Assembly (NCBI GenBank): GCA_028345955.1
Contig: JAOMEO010000004.1
Span: 1 to 64,000 of the forward strand
DNA from: Candidatus Thioglobus sp.
GTDB taxonomy: Bacteria > Pseudomonadota > Gammaproteobacteria > PS1 > Pseudothioglobaceae
Length of the DNA: 64,000 nucleotides
Reading direction: 5' to 3'
A program made the translations under genes and the position numbers. The notes beneath the pieces were generated by a model, which was given only the letters and a program-made list of their open reading frames with translations, was not told the origin of the DNA and did not search any database. Shown piece by piece: positions 39,762 through 50,557 of this stretch (its first letter is position 1; each line of letters begins with the position of its first letter).

Positions 39762-40889
39762 ATGCTATCAGACAGAACCATGAGAACCAGGCAAATGCCA
39801 GATAAGTCATTACTATCTGCGATCATTGCCTTGATTATTTTTGGCTGGATTATGTCATTTTCAGCTTCACTTGCCTACTTTGAAAGTTATTCATACTTTT
39901 TTAAGCAAACGCTTTTCATTTTAATGGGTCTTAGTGCAGGTCTCGTTATTCTTAATACCCCAATTTCAGTCCTTCAAAAATATTCAATACCTTTATTTAT
40001 CCTCTCTCTTGTTCTCTTAGTTGTCGTATTTTTTCCTGAACCAATTGGTCATGAAGTAAACAACTCCTCTCGTTGGATTAATTTAGTTTACTTTAAGTTT
40101 CAACCCTCAGAACTAATGAAACTATCAATGATTCTTTTTATGGCAGGCTTTTTAATTCGACAAGAAAAGGATGTACGTAGACCCTGGATGGGGTTCATTA
40201 AAACTTTGCTTATTATCGGTATCGCTGATGTTTTACTATTACTTGAAACTGATTTTGGTGCCCTATTAATTATTTCACTGACGGCATTAGCTATGCTTTT
40301 TGCAGCTGGCTCATATCTTAAACAACTCAGTATAGTTACTATAGGCTTGTTTACCGTAGTAGGAATATTTATAGCTTACAACCCTAACCGTTTGGATCGA
40401 CTAACATCCTTTTGGAATGATTACACTCAAGTTCATCAAACATATCAAGCTTTGATAGGTATTGCAAGAGGCGAATGGTTTGGCACTGGCTTGGGTGGTG
40501 GAATTCAAAAATACGCTTTGTTGCCTGAAAGACATACAGATATGATTTTTGCCGTTATTGGCGAAGAGCTAGGTATTTTAGGCATGCTTTTTGTATTATT
40601 GTCCTTTGCCTATATATTGACTAAAGGTTTTAATATTGCAAAATTAGCATTAAAAAAAGGCAGGAAATATAGCTCCTATGTTGTATTTGGAATTAGCACA
40701 TGGTTTGCTATGCAAGTTACCGTCAATATTGGCATGAACCTAGCGCTTCTACCACCTAAAGGCTTTACTTTACCGCTTCTAAGTTATGGTGGAACTTCAA
40801 TGATTTTTACAATCATCTCATTGGCTATTGTGCTTAGAGTCGATATGGAAAACAAAACAAACTACTTAAAACAAAGAAAATATGTCTAG
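39762..40889 (+). CDS. ftsW: Peptidoglycan glycosyltransferase FtsW (SEDS family)
   Basis: 'SSRWINLVYFKFQPSELMKLSMILFMA', 'PERHTDMIFAVIGEELGILG', 'LPLLSYGGTSMIFTI'; followed by murG. Confidence 0.92.
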   Translation: MLSDRTMRTRQMPDKSLLSAIIALIIFGWIMSFSASLAYFESYSYFFKQTLFILMGLSAGLVILNTPISVLQKYSIPLFILSLVLLVVVFFPEPIGHEVNNSSRWINLVYFKFQPSELMKLSMILFMAGFLIRQEKDVRRPWMGFIKTLLIIGIADVLLLLETDFGALLIISLTALAMLFAAGSYLKQLSIVTIGLFTVVGIFIAYNPNRLDRLTSFWNDYTQVHQTYQALIGIARGEWFGTGLGGGIQKYALLPERHTDMIFAVIGEELGILGMLFVLLSFAYILTKGFNIAKLALKKGRKYSSYVVFGISTWFAMQVTVNIGMNLALLPPKGFTLPLLSYGGTSMIFTIISLAIVLRVDMENKTNYLKQRKYV

Positions 40890-41928
40890 AAAAGTTCTAA
40901 TTATGGCAGGTGGTACCGGTGGTCATATCTTTCCAGCTCTTGCAATCGCAAAAGAACTGACAAATCAAGGCGTCAATATTGAGTGGCTGGGTGGTCGAAA
41001 TAGTATGGAAGTCTCACTGGTGCCAAAACATGGTTATAAACTTCATTGTGTTCATACCAGTGGCTTAAGAGGGAAAAATCTCCTAACTCTTTTGAAAGCT
41101 TTTTTCTTGCTAAGTCTTGGCTTAATTGAAACGATTTTTGTTTTTCTCAGATTTCGACCTGACAAAGTTGTTGGTATGGGTGGTTATGCTTCGGGTATTG
41201 GTGGAATGGTTGCCAAAATATTTTTTATCCCCTTAATTATTCATGAACAAAATGCCATTCCAGGTACTACAAATAAATTACTCGGAAAGCTTGCTAAGCA
41301 AAGCTTTCAAGCTTTTGACAATACATTTAATTTATCAATTAATGCTATAACCGTTGGAAACCCTATTCTGTTTACCCCAGAGCCAAAAAATACGCCTGAA
41401 TTAGTAAATAATTTACTTGTTTTGGGAGGTTCACTAGGTGCCCAAAAAATCAATGAAACAATTACAAGCATTAAAACGCCTTTAAATATATGGCATCAAA
41501 CCGGTGTCAAACATTTAGAGTCTGTCAAACTTGCTTATCAAAATAATCCAAACACTAATCTTTGTATTGAGTCGTTTATAGAAAATATGGCAGAAGCTTA
41601 TGCATGGGCAGATGTGGTTGTGTGTCGATCTGGAGCAATGACTGTGTCAGAATTGGTAGCCACTAAAACAATAGCTATTCTTGTTCCCTTTCCTTACGCT
41701 GTTGATAATCATCAAACAAAAAATGCTCAATACTTGTCTGATCAAGGTGCTGGAATATTACTTGAAGAATCTCTACTAAGTGCAGAAACGATAGACAAGC
41801 AATTGCGCTCCTTAACCTCTAGCAAACTAAAAGACATGACAATCGCTTTGAAGTCACTTCAAATACCTAGTCCAGAGAAAACGATTGTCGATTATATATT
41901 AATGCCTAATCGATCAAAAAGTAGCTGA
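40882..41928 (+). CDS. murG: UDP-GlcNAc--undecaprenyl-PP-MurNAc-pentapeptide GlcNAc transferase
   Basis: '[19 protein letters not shown]', '[33 protein letters not shown]', '[13 protein letters not shown]'. Confidence 0.95.
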   Translation: MSRKVLIMAGGTGGHIFPALAIAKELTNQGVNIEWLGGRNSMEVSLVPKHGYKLHCVHTSGLRGKNLLTLLKAFFLLSLGLIETIFVFLRFRPDKVVGMGGYASGIGGMVAKIFFIPLIIHEQNAIPGTTNKLLGKLAKQSFQAFDNTFNLSINAITVGNPILFTPEPKNTPELVNNLLVLGGSLGAQKINETITSIKTPLNIWHQTGVKHLESVKLAYQNNPNTNLCIESFIENMAEAYAWADVVVCRSGAMTVSELVATKTIAILVPFPYAVDNHQTKNAQYLSDQGAGILLEESLLSAETIDKQLRSLTSSKLKDMTIALKSLQIPSPEKTIVDYILMPNRSKSS

Positions 41929-42833
41929 TCATTAGCTACAGTTGGATTATCGGTTGTTAGCAATTGCTCACCATAAAAAATTGAGTTTGCACCAGCAAAA
42001 AAACAAAGTGCTTGCATACTTTCACCCATTTCAAGTCTTCCGGCAGATAAACGGACGACTGATTTAGGCATCAAAATTCTTGCTACAGCAATGGTTCGCA
42101 CGAACTCACTTTCACTTGGTGGTTTAACGTTCTCAAAAGGAGTGCCTGGAATTGGAACCAATAAATTAATAGGAACGCTGTCAGGGTGTACATCCAAATT
42201 GGCTAAAGATTGAAGCATTGATGCACGGTCTGTTTCTGTTTCACCTAAACCTAAAATACCACCACTACAAACGCTAATATTAGCATTTTTTACCGCTTCC
42301 AAAGTATCAAGCCTGTCTTGGAAATGTCGAGTCGTTACGACGTTGGAGTAGTGTTCTTTTGAGGTGTCTATATTGTGATTATAGTAATCTAAGCCAGCAT
42401 CCTTCAAAGTAAAAGCTTGCTCCTGAGTGAGCATACCCAAAGTGACGCATGTTTCCATACCCATTTCCTTTACACCCTTAATCATAGGTATCACTTTGTC
42501 AAGACTTTTATCAGTGGGATTTCGCCAAGCTGCTCCCATACAGAATCTAGAAGCTCCTTTGTCTTTTGCTTCCTTTGCTTGTTGCAATACTTGATCAATT
42601 TCCATTAATTTTTCTCGCTCAAGACCAGTATCGTATTTGGAACTTTGAGAGCAATAAGAACAATCTTCTGGACATGCACCAGTCTTAATATTAAGTAAGG
42701 AACTAACCTGAACTTGGTTCGGGTCAAAAACCTCTCTGTGTATACTGTGAGCCATAAAAATTAGATCACTAAAAGGCATCTCAAAGAGTGCTTCTATTTC
42801 ATCCAATTTCCAATCATTTCTAACTTCAATCAT
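41892..42833 (-). CDS. bioB: Biotin synthase
   Basis: '[33 protein letters not shown]' radical SAM motif, '[12 protein letters not shown]'. Confidence 0.96.
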   Translation of the reverse strand: MIEVRNDWKLDEIEALFEMPFSDLIFMAHSIHREVFDPNQVQVSSLLNIKTGACPEDCSYCSQSSKYDTGLEREKLMEIDQVLQQAKEAKDKGASRFCMGAAWRNPTDKSLDKVIPMIKGVKEMGMETCVTLGMLTQEQAFTLKDAGLDYYNHNIDTSKEHYSNVVTTRHFQDRLDTLEAVKNANISVCSGGILGLGETETDRASMLQSLANLDVHPDSVPINLLVPIPGTPFENVKPPSESEFVRTIAVARILMPKSVVRLSAGRLEMGESMQALCFFAGANSIFYGEQLLTTDNPTVANDQLLFDRLGINI

Positions 42834-42895
42834 TTTCTTTTATGAGTTTGTTTACATTAATTTTACCGTATAGTGAAGTCATAAAAATAACAATA

Positions 42896-42920
42896 AAAAG
42901 CCGCGCATTGCGCGGCTTTT
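42896..42920 (-). terminator. Intrinsic terminator downstream of glnA
   Basis: aaaagccgcgc-att-gcgcggctttt hairpin with flanking A/T runs. Confidence 0.85.
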
Positions 42921-42941
42921 GATTTTCTTAATGCTGAATTA

Positions 42942-44348
42942 TTAGCAACTGTAGTATAAATCGAACTCAAGCGGTTGAGGTGAAGATCTCATTGCTGTGA
43001 CTTCTTGCATTTTTAATTCAATAAATGAATCAATCACCTCATCAGTAAAGACACCACCCTGCTTGAGAAATTCACGGTCTTCATCCAATGCTTCAAGAGC
43101 GATGTGGAGCATACCACTAACCTTTGGTATACCTGTTGTATCAGAGTCATATAGGTCTTGATCAACAGGTTCTCCTGGATGAATCTTGTTTTTAATACCA
43201 TCCAGACCTGCCATAAGCATCGCTGCAAAAGCTAAGTATGGGTTTGCAGTTGAATCCGGGAAACGCACTTCAACACGACGACCTTTTGGATTTGAAACAT
43301 AAGGAATACGAATCGCGGCAGAACGGTTTTTAGCCGAGTAAGCTAGCATTTCTGGCGCCTCAAAACCGGGAACCAGACGTTTGTATGAGTTTGTAGATGG
43401 ATTGGTAATAGCATTTAAGGCACGAGCATGCTTGATAATACCACCAATGTAGAAAAGCGCTGTTTCACTAAGATTGCCATAGCCATCTCCATCAAATATG
43501 TTGACACCGTCTTTAGCAAGAGACTGATGGACGTGCATACCATTTCCATTATCAACCGCAATCGGTTTCGGCATGAATGTAGCGGTTTTGCCATATAGCT
43601 GAGCAACATTGTGAACGCAGTACTTTAAGATTTGTGTTTCGTCGGCCTTTTTCACCATTGTATTGAATAATGCACCAATTTCACATTGTCCTGCAGTACC
43701 CACTTCATGGTGATGGACCTCTGTCGTTACACCCATCTCTTCAATCGCCAAACACATTTGAGATCGGAGGTCATGCAACGAGTCGACTGGAGGCACCGGA
43801 AAGTATCCACCCTTGATATGTGGACGGTGACCCTTATTACCGCCATCCATGTCTTTACCCGAACTCCAAGCAGCCTCTTCAGAGCTGATCTCATAAAAAG
43901 CCTTACCCAAACCAAAACCTGCGTCCCACTTGACACCATCAAAAACAAAGAATTCTGGTTCGTTACCGAAATAAGCTGTATCAGCAATACCAGTATCTAT
44001 AAGATAGGCCTCAGCGCGAGCAGCAAGAGAGCGGGGATCTTTAATATAAGGCTTCAAATCATTTGGTTCAATGACATTACAACGCACATTGAGCGTGACT
44101 TCTTCAGTAAAAGGGTCCAAAACAGCCGTTTCAGTATCCGGCATCAAAATCATGTCAGAATCATCGATATCTTTCCAACCAGCAATCGAAGAGCCGTCAA
44201 ACATTTGACCCTCCTTTAATTTTTTAGCATCGATTGTATGTGAGGGTACGCTTACGTGTTGTTCTTTGCCTTTGGTATCGGTAAAACGAAAATCAATAAA
44301 CTTTACGCCTTGATCTTCAATCATTTTTATTACATCTTTTACAGACAT
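42942..44348 (-). CDS. glnA: Glutamine synthetase type I
   Basis: '[22 protein letters not shown]', '[11 protein letters not shown]', '[45 protein letters not shown]'. Confidence 0.97.
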   Translation of the reverse strand: MSVKDVIKMIEDQGVKFIDFRFTDTKGKEQHVSVPSHTIDAKKLKEGQMFDGSSIAGWKDIDDSDMILMPDTETAVLDPFTEEVTLNVRCNVIEPNDLKPYIKDPRSLAARAEAYLIDTGIADTAYFGNEPEFFVFDGVKWDAGFGLGKAFYEISSEEAAWSSGKDMDGGNKGHRPHIKGGYFPVPPVDSLHDLRSQMCLAIEEMGVTTEVHHHEVGTAGQCEIGALFNTMVKKADETQILKYCVHNVAQLYGKTATFMPKPIAVDNGNGMHVHQSLAKDGVNIFDGDGYGNLSETALFYIGGIIKHARALNAITNPSTNSYKRLVPGFEAPEMLAYSAKNRSAAIRIPYVSNPKGRRVEVRFPDSTANPYLAFAAMLMAGLDGIKNKIHPGEPVDQDLYDSDTTGIPKVSGMLHIALEALDEDREFLKQGGVFTDEVIDSFIELKMQEVTAMRSSPQPLEFDLYYSC

Positions 44349-44477
44349 ATTAATCTCCTAAAATAAATTAGATTAAACATTGACAGGCATTGTCAGGGAA
44401 GTCTGCGCCGTTGCAAACAAAATATTGACTCTCAGAGAGGTCAACATGAGCATTTTTTTTCAGAGGTAAATTATATA

Positions 44478-44699
44478 CTAATTCTTTTCAATTAAGAGAA
44501 CAATCTTTTCATCTCGTTCTTCAACGCCAAGAACTTTATGCCCATGAACTCTGCACCAAGCTGGAATGTCATGTTTAACACCAGGGTCAGTTGCAAAAAC
44601 CTCAATCTTATCACCTACAGATAGATCACCAATCTTTTGACTAAGTTTAATCACTGGCATTGGGCACATTAGTCGAGTTGCGTCCAATGTATGTATCAT
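44478..44699 (-). CDS. tusA: TusA/SirA-family sulfur carrier protein
   Basis: '[19 protein letters not shown]' CPxP motif, 74-codon ORF. Confidence 0.88.
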   Translation of the reverse strand: MIHTLDATRLMCPMPVIKLSQKIGDLSVGDKIEVFATDPGVKHDIPAWCRVHGHKVLGVEERDEKIVLLIEKN

Positions 44700-45598
44700 T
44701 TAATCCACTCCTTAGGCTTCAAATAATAATTATACAGTTTCTCTTCTTCACTATCCTTTTCTACTTGGAACTGATATGACCATTTAACTTCTGGAGGCAT
44801 TGACATCAAAATCGACTCCGTTCTACCGCCACTTTGAAGACCAAACAAGGTCCCCCGATCATAAATTAAATTAAATTCTACGTACCGGCCCCGGCGATAA
44901 AGTTGAAAGTTTCTCTCTTTTTTTCCATAAGGATTGTCTTTTCGCTTTATGACGATAGGTAGATAAGCCTCGGTAAAGTGGTCACCCACACTTTTTGTAA
45001 ATTCAAAACAACTATCAAAACCACCCTTATTAAGGTCATCAAAAAATAATCCTCCTATGCCACGCTGTTCGTTTCTGTGTTCTAGATAGAAATAGTCATC
45101 ACAGCATTTTTTGTATTTTGAATAGACTTTTTCACCAAAAGAAAGACAAGCTTTTTTGGCGGTCGTATGCCAATGTATAGCATCTTCATCAAAGCCATAG
45201 AAGGGAGTTAGATCAAAACCTCCTCCAAACCACCATATAGTTTCTTTTCCAGGCTTTTCGGCAACAAAAAAACGTACATTTAAATGGACAGTGGGTACGT
45301 ATGGATTTAGTGGATGTATCACCAAAGAAATTCCAAGCGCAGTATATTTTCTACCTTCCAGTTCTGGTCTAAGAGCGGTTGCAGAATTTGGCATTTTATT
45401 ACCTTGAACGATTGAGAAATTGACTCCCCCCTTCTCAAAGACATTACCATCACAAATAACACTAGTAATACCACTCCCGCTACCATCTCCTTTTGTCCAG
45501 CGATCTTTTTTAAAAATGGCTCTTCCATCAAGCGACTCCAAATCAGAGCAGATATTTTCTTGTAACTGGACTAGATATTTTTTTACTTGCTCTATCAT
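44696..45598 (-). CDS. hemF: Oxygen-dependent coproporphyrinogen III oxidase
   Basis: '[24 protein letters not shown]'-like motif, '[18 protein letters not shown]', '[34 protein letters not shown]'. Confidence 0.96.
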   Translation of the reverse strand: MIEQVKKYLVQLQENICSDLESLDGRAIFKKDRWTKGDGSGSGITSVICDGNVFEKGGVNFSIVQGNKMPNSATALRPELEGRKYTALGISLVIHPLNPYVPTVHLNVRFFVAEKPGKETIWWFGGGFDLTPFYGFDEDAIHWHTTAKKACLSFGEKVYSKYKKCCDDYFYLEHRNEQRGIGGLFFDDLNKGGFDSCFEFTKSVGDHFTEAYLPIVIKRKDNPYGKKERNFQLYRRGRYVEFNLIYDRGTLFGLQSGGRTESILMSMPPEVKWSYQFQVEKDSEEEKLYNYYLKPKEWIK

Positions 45599-46146
45599 CG
45601 ATGGCGTTTCCCTGTAACTAAATCAATTATTATCGAAGGCTCTGAATTATACTTATTTGGAGGTAATACATATGAAAGGGCTTGATTAAAATAAGCCTCC
45701 AATTCAGCTATATTAGAGGCAACTTTTTGGCCTTGCAGATTAGCACTAGTTGAAATGAGAGCAGAGCCGGTATTTTCACAAAAATAACACACTAAAGAAT
45801 CTGAGGTAATGCGAACTGCAACCAGATCACTGGATCCACTGATTAAACTTGATGTACTTTTAGATTTCGGCACTAAATAGGTCGTAGGAACTTTAGTTAA
45901 CCGGCCAAGCTTGTTTATCAACTTAATGTCTAGATTTGTATCAATATAGGGTAATACATAGTCCACATCAGAAGCTAGTAATATAAAACCCTTATCAAGG
46001 TCTCTTTGTTTGAGATCAATCAATGCTTTAATCGCGCTTGGATTGTTTGCCAAACAAGCTAGACCGTAGACTGTATCTGTAGGGTGCGCGATAACCCCTT
46101 TCCTTAAATGTTGCAAAGCCAACTTTTTTTCTATCATTGAGTTCAT
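45595..46146 (-). CDS. tsaC: Threonylcarbamoyl-AMP synthase (TsaC/YrdC)
   Basis: '[42 protein letters not shown]', '[12 protein letters not shown]'. Confidence 0.9.
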   Translation of the reverse strand: MNSMIEKKLALQHLRKGVIAHPTDTVYGLACLANNPSAIKALIDLKQRDLDKGFILLASDVDYVLPYIDTNLDIKLINKLGRLTKVPTTYLVPKSKSTSSLISGSSDLVAVRITSDSLVCYFCENTGSALISTSANLQGQKVASNIAELEAYFNQALSYVLPPNKYNSEPSIIIDLVTGKRHR

Positions 46147-47057
46147 TTTTTGGCTCTGGGATGAAATTCATCGTAGACTTTCGATAATTCCAAAAAATCT
46201 AAGTGGGTATATACTTGGGTGCTTTTAATACTCTTATGACCCAAAAACTCTTGTACAGTCCTAAGATCATGACTTGATTGCAGGAAATGAGTCGCAGCAG
46301 CATGCCGAAGCATATGAGGATGAACGTTGACAGTCACCCCTACCTCAAGAGCTCTTTTTTTAACAATATTTTGTACAGACCGAGGGCTGATTCTATTATT
46401 ATTTTGGTTCACAAATAAGGCTTTATTTTCACAGTTAGATCTCTTTGACAGATACATCTCAACTGCACTAATGGCTGAACTTCCTACTGGTGAAAATCGG
46501 GTTTTTCCGCCCTTACCTTTCACTCTTACAAATCCTTCTTCCAAATCCAGATCATTGATATCAATGCCAACCAATTCAGAGACCCTTAAACCACATGAAT
46601 ACATCAACTCTATCATAACCACTGAACGTAGCTCTGAATATAGTCCAGAACTCAAAGTCGTCATTCTTTTAAGGTCATCAAAATCAATTGTTTTTGGCAA
46701 AACTTGATCAATTTTAGGAGTCTGGATAGAGATAACACAATTCTCAGCTAATATGCCTTGTTGTACCAAAAAAGTAAAAAAACCACGTATCGAGGATAAA
46801 TACCTTCTAATTGACCTTGCTGATACTCCTTTATGACGAAGCCCCATAACAAATAGATTTAAAGTATCAGGTTCAATGTCTTTCCATTCAGTTACAGAAT
46901 TCTCTATACAAAAAGACAGAAACTTAAATATATCTCTTTGATAGGCAGAAATAGTGTTCAAGGCATAGAGTTTCTCGACCTCAAGATAGGCAACAAATCG
47001 ATCGATTTGTTCGATTAAATTATGGCTTTGGTACTTGTTTTTTTCCTGATTGACCAT
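46143..47057 (-). CDS. xerC: Tyrosine recombinase XerC/XerD
   Basis: 'ELMYSCGLRVSELVGIDINDLDLEEGFVRVKGKGGKTRFSPVG', 'HPHMLRHAAATHFLQSSHDLRTVQEFLGHKSIKSTQVYTHLD'. Confidence 0.85.
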   Translation of the reverse strand: MVNQEKNKYQSHNLIEQIDRFVAYLEVEKLYALNTISAYQRDIFKFLSFCIENSVTEWKDIEPDTLNLFVMGLRHKGVSARSIRRYLSSIRGFFTFLVQQGILAENCVISIQTPKIDQVLPKTIDFDDLKRMTTLSSGLYSELRSVVMIELMYSCGLRVSELVGIDINDLDLEEGFVRVKGKGGKTRFSPVGSSAISAVEMYLSKRSNCENKALFVNQNNNRISPRSVQNIVKKRALEVGVTVNVHPHMLRHAAATHFLQSSHDLRTVQEFLGHKSIKSTQVYTHLDFLELSKVYDEFHPRAKK

Positions 47058-47094
47058 ATCTTAGCATTTTACGTTAAACGATAAAGGAATTCAG

Positions 47095-48948
47095 ATGAGT
47101 CAAAAACAAACACATGCTTTTCAAACAGAAGTATCTCAGCTGCTTCACCTCATGGTTCACTCCTTATACTCTAATAAAGAGATTTTCTTAAGGGAGTTGA
47201 TCTCAAATGCTTCAGACGCGATCGATAGACTCAAATTTGAGTCACTGTCAAACGATTCATTGGTTGAGGGAAAAGATGACCCAAACATCCATATTGATGT
47301 TGATAAAGATGCAGGAACGATCACAATCAGGGACAACGGTATTGGAATGAATCAAGATGAAGTGATGGAAAATATTGGCACAATAGCAAACTCAGGCACT
47401 CGAAAATACCTAGAAAGTCTTGATAAAAATCAAGCTCAAGATTCAAATCTAATCGGACAGTTTGGAGTTGGCTTTTATTCATCCTTTATAGTCTCAAATT
47501 CGGTCACCCTTATAAGCCGGAAAGCTGGTGATAAAAAGGAAAATGGAACAAAATGGGTATCAAAAGGAAAGGGTGAATATTCCATCGAAACAATTGAAGT
47601 AGAAGATTGTGGAACATCAATAACTCTTGATATCAAAAAAGCTGAAAATGAATTCCTCAATGATCATCGAATTCGTGGCATTGTCTCCAAATACTCAGAC
47701 CATATAACAGTTCCAATTATGATGATCAAGTCTTCAGAAGACGAGAAACTTATTGAGTATGAGACAATCAACAAAGCAACTGCTTTTTGGGCGCAAGATA
47801 AAAAAGAACTGTCACAAAAAGATTATGATGAATTCTATAAATCATTAACCTATGATTTTGATGGCCCATTAACTCAAATACACAACAAATTGGAAGGAAA
47901 ACTAGACTATACATCTTTGCTTTTTATACCTAGAAAAGCACCATTTGATATGTGGGAACCCAAAAGAAAAGGCGGAGTAAAACTCTATGCCAAAAGAGTT
48001 TTTATCATGGAAGGTAACGAGGAATTGTTGCCTCAATATCTGCGCTTTATCAAAGGTGTCATTGATACAGATGATTTATCTCTCAATGTTTCTAGAGAAA
48101 TTTTACAAGGAAGTAAAGTGGTTGATACGATTCGAAAAGCATCCGTTAAGCGCATACTATCTGAGTTAGACAAGATGTCAAAAAATAAGCCTGAGGATTA
48201 TGCAATATTCTGGAAAGAATTTGGCATGGTTGTCAAAGAGGGAGTTGTTGAAGATTTTGCTAATAAAGACAAAATTACAAATCTATTGCGCTTCGCTACA
48301 ACTACCAATGACACTGAAGAACAAACAGTATCTCTTAAAGATTATGTTGAACGTATGAATGATGATCAAAAATCTATTTATTATGTAACCGCCGACAACT
48401 ATGCTGCTGCTAAAGGTTCACCTCATTTGGAAATTTTCAAACAAAAAGATATCGAAGTATTGCTTTTATCTGACCGGGTTGATGAGTGGCTTGTTGCAAA
48501 TTTTGGTGACTATGAAGAGTTTCCTCTTAAATCAATTGCCAAAGGAGACCTAGAGGACTTGGATTCAAAAGAGGACAAGAAGAAGAAAGAAAAAACAGCC
48601 AAAGATTTTGAAAAAGTCATCAGTAAGGTACAAAAGATTCTTGAAAATCAAGTCAAAGAGGTCAAAGTTTCGAGCCGTCTAAGTGAATCTCCTTCCTGTC
48701 TTATTGCTGATGAAAACGAGATGGGTAGCAACATGGAACGTATCATGAAGTCACTTGGTCAAGATGTCCCTGAAACTAAGCCAATTCTTGAAATTAATCC
48801 AAAACATCCTTTAGTTAAAAAACTCAAAACCAAGGTTGATAAAGACCTAGTGAAGGTTTTATTCGATCAGGCGGTTCTCAGCGAAGGAGGTCAAATCAAA
48901 GAGCCTGCTGAGTTTGTCAAGCGTATGAACAAGCTTATGCTTGGCTAA
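47095..48948 (+). CDS. htpG: Chaperone protein HtpG (Hsp90)
   Basis: 'QTEVSQLLHLMVHSLYSNKEIFLRELISNASDAIDRLKF', 'NIGTIANSGTRKYLE', 'QFGVGFYSSFIVS'. Confidence 0.97.
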   Translation: MSQKQTHAFQTEVSQLLHLMVHSLYSNKEIFLRELISNASDAIDRLKFESLSNDSLVEGKDDPNIHIDVDKDAGTITIRDNGIGMNQDEVMENIGTIANSGTRKYLESLDKNQAQDSNLIGQFGVGFYSSFIVSNSVTLISRKAGDKKENGTKWVSKGKGEYSIETIEVEDCGTSITLDIKKAENEFLNDHRIRGIVSKYSDHITVPIMMIKSSEDEKLIEYETINKATAFWAQDKKELSQKDYDEFYKSLTYDFDGPLTQIHNKLEGKLDYTSLLFIPRKAPFDMWEPKRKGGVKLYAKRVFIMEGNEELLPQYLRFIKGVIDTDDLSLNVSREILQGSKVVDTIRKASVKRILSELDKMSKNKPEDYAIFWKEFGMVVKEGVVEDFANKDKITNLLRFATTTNDTEEQTVSLKDYVERMNDDQKSIYYVTADNYAAAKGSPHLEIFKQKDIEVLLLSDRVDEWLVANFGDYEEFPLKSIAKGDLEDLDSKEDKKKKEKTAKDFEKVISKVQKILENQVKEVKVSSRLSESPSCLIADENEMGSNMERIMKSLGQDVPETKPILEINPKHPLVKKLKTKVDKDLVKVLFDQAVLSEGGQIKEPAEFVKRMNKLMLG

Positions 48949-48965
48949 CATTGATCGAGATAGTT

Positions 48966-48991
48966 AAAAAGCCCGATTAATCGGGCTTTTT
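48966..48991. terminator. Bidirectional intrinsic terminator between htpG and trmJ
   Basis: aaaaagcccga-ttaa-tcgggctttttat; trmJ stop codon (tta, 48977-48979) lies in the loop region. Confidence 0.8.
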
Positions 48992-49744
48992 ATTGTACGG
49001 CTTAATGCTTTTAAGAATGCCTCTTAGAATAGCCACCTCTTCTTTTTCTGGATAACTTCGACCAATCAATCTTCGAAGACGGCGCATTAGCAAACTTTTG
49101 GGTCGCTTTTCTTCAAAATAATCAATATGATCGAGCACCTGTTCAAGATGAACATAAAAGCCTTCTAACTCTTCAAAACTTGCCAATTCTTTATCAGAGT
49201 TTTCAAAATCTACCTGGATATTACTGACAAAGTTTTGGTAAGCAAAAACTTGAATCGCTGATGCAACATTCAATGAAAAATAATCAGGATTGCCAGGAAT
49301 TGTCATAAGAATGTGACACAGATCTAATTCTTCATTCGTTAGTCCAGAATTCTCGGTCCCAAAAATTACAGCGACATGTTGTTTGGATTTAGCTAGAGTT
49401 TTTTGTATTTCATTACAAGTATCTAATACATCCATCTGTTTCCATTTAATGTTGCGTTGACGAGCGCTAGCACCAATAACCAAGTGCACTCCCTCTAAAG
49501 CTTCAACCAAAGAGCTACAAACAACGGCACTTGATAAAACATCGTCTGCACCACTAGCCCTTGCAGTTGCAGCAGCTGAGGGATAGCTGGTGGGATTAAC
49601 TAAAAACAATCGAGAAAGAGACATATTTTTCATAGCTCTTGCGGCAGCTCCAATATTGCCAGGCTCTGTAGTGCTCACCATGACAATCCTTACTTTATCA
49701 AAAGCCGCCAAGGTATAATTCGTGTCTTTAATTAATTGGCTCAT
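48977..49744 (-). CDS. trmJ: tRNA (cytidine/uridine-2'-O-)-methyltransferase TrmJ
   Basis: 'VRIVMVSTTEPGNIGAAARAMKNMSLSRLFLVNP', 'VAVIFGTENSGLTNEELDLCHILMTIPGNPDYFSLNVASAIQVFAY'. Confidence 0.93.
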   Translation of the reverse strand: MSQLIKDTNYTLAAFDKVRIVMVSTTEPGNIGAAARAMKNMSLSRLFLVNPTSYPSAAATARASGADDVLSSAVVCSSLVEALEGVHLVIGASARQRNIKWKQMDVLDTCNEIQKTLAKSKQHVAVIFGTENSGLTNEELDLCHILMTIPGNPDYFSLNVASAIQVFAYQNFVSNIQVDFENSDKELASFEELEGFYVHLEQVLDHIDYFEEKRPKSLLMRRLRRLIGRSYPEKEEVAILRGILKSIKPYNKKPD

Positions 49745-49749
49745 TAAGC

Positions 49750-50550
49750 ATGCATCCTACCGTTAATATTGCAGTTCGAGCTGCCCGTGCAGCTGGTGAT
49801 GTTGTCCTTAGGTATCACAACCAGATCGATTTATTGACCATTGAAAATAAGTCTATCAATGACTTTGTTACAGAGGTCGATAAAGCGGCTGAAAAAGCCA
49901 TTATAAACGAGATTAAAAAAGTCTTTCCAAATCATTCAATTTTAGCTGAAGAGAGTGGTGAATCATTGGGTGACAGTGATTTTCAATGGATTATTGACCC
50001 TTTAGACGGAACAACGAACTATCTGCATGGCTTCCCTCAATACGCTGTTTCGATCGCTTTACTTGAAAAGCAAGTCATAACTCATGCCGTAATCTATGAC
50101 CCTTTTAAGGAGGAACTCTTCAATGCTTCAAATGGAGAAGGTGCCTATCTAAATAATGAGAGAATCAGAGTTACTATGTCAAACGGACTCCAAGACACAT
50201 TAATAGGCACAGGATTTCCTTTTAGGCACCCAGAACACCTAGATTGCTATCTAAAAACATTTAAAGCCATCCACCCCCATGTATCTGGTATTCGTAGGGC
50301 AGGATCTGCTGCACTTGACCTGGCTTACTTAGCAGCTGGACGTTTGGATGGTTTCTGGGAAATTGGACTTAAATCCTGGGATATAGCTGCTGGAGCTCTA
50401 TTAGTGAAAGAGGCAGGTGGATTTATTGGAGACTTTTCAGGTAGAGACCAGTACTTGGAGACAGGTAATGTGGTCGCCGGAAATGCTGATGTCTATAAAA
50501 TCCTACTAAAGACAATACACCCTCACTTAACTCAAGAATTACAACGTTAA
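49750..50550 (+). CDS. suhB: Inositol-1-monophosphatase family protein SuhB
   Basis: 'MHPTVNIAVRAARAAGDVVLRYH', 'SNDFVTEVDKAAEKAI'-like, 'WIIDPLDGTTNYLHGFPQYAVSIAL', 'WDIAAGALLVKEAGG'. Confidence 0.93.
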   Translation: MHPTVNIAVRAARAAGDVVLRYHNQIDLLTIENKSINDFVTEVDKAAEKAIINEIKKVFPNHSILAEESGESLGDSDFQWIIDPLDGTTNYLHGFPQYAVSIALLEKQVITHAVIYDPFKEELFNASNGEGAYLNNERIRVTMSNGLQDTLIGTGFPFRHPEHLDCYLKTFKAIHPHVSGIRRAGSAALDLAYLAAGRLDGFWEIGLKSWDIAAGALLVKEAGGFIGDFSGRDQYLETGNVVAGNADVYKILLKTIHPHLTQELQR

Positions 50551-50557
50551 TAAACAC

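Noticed and set aside
43686-44219. 177-aa plus-strand ORF opposite glnA
   Set aside because: Long antisense ORF but glnA codons fully explain the region; no domain recognised.
46143-47057. Tyrosine recombinase as evidence for a mobile element or integron
   Set aside because: Sequence matches housekeeping XerC/XerD; no att repeats, cargo or tRNA boundary seen.
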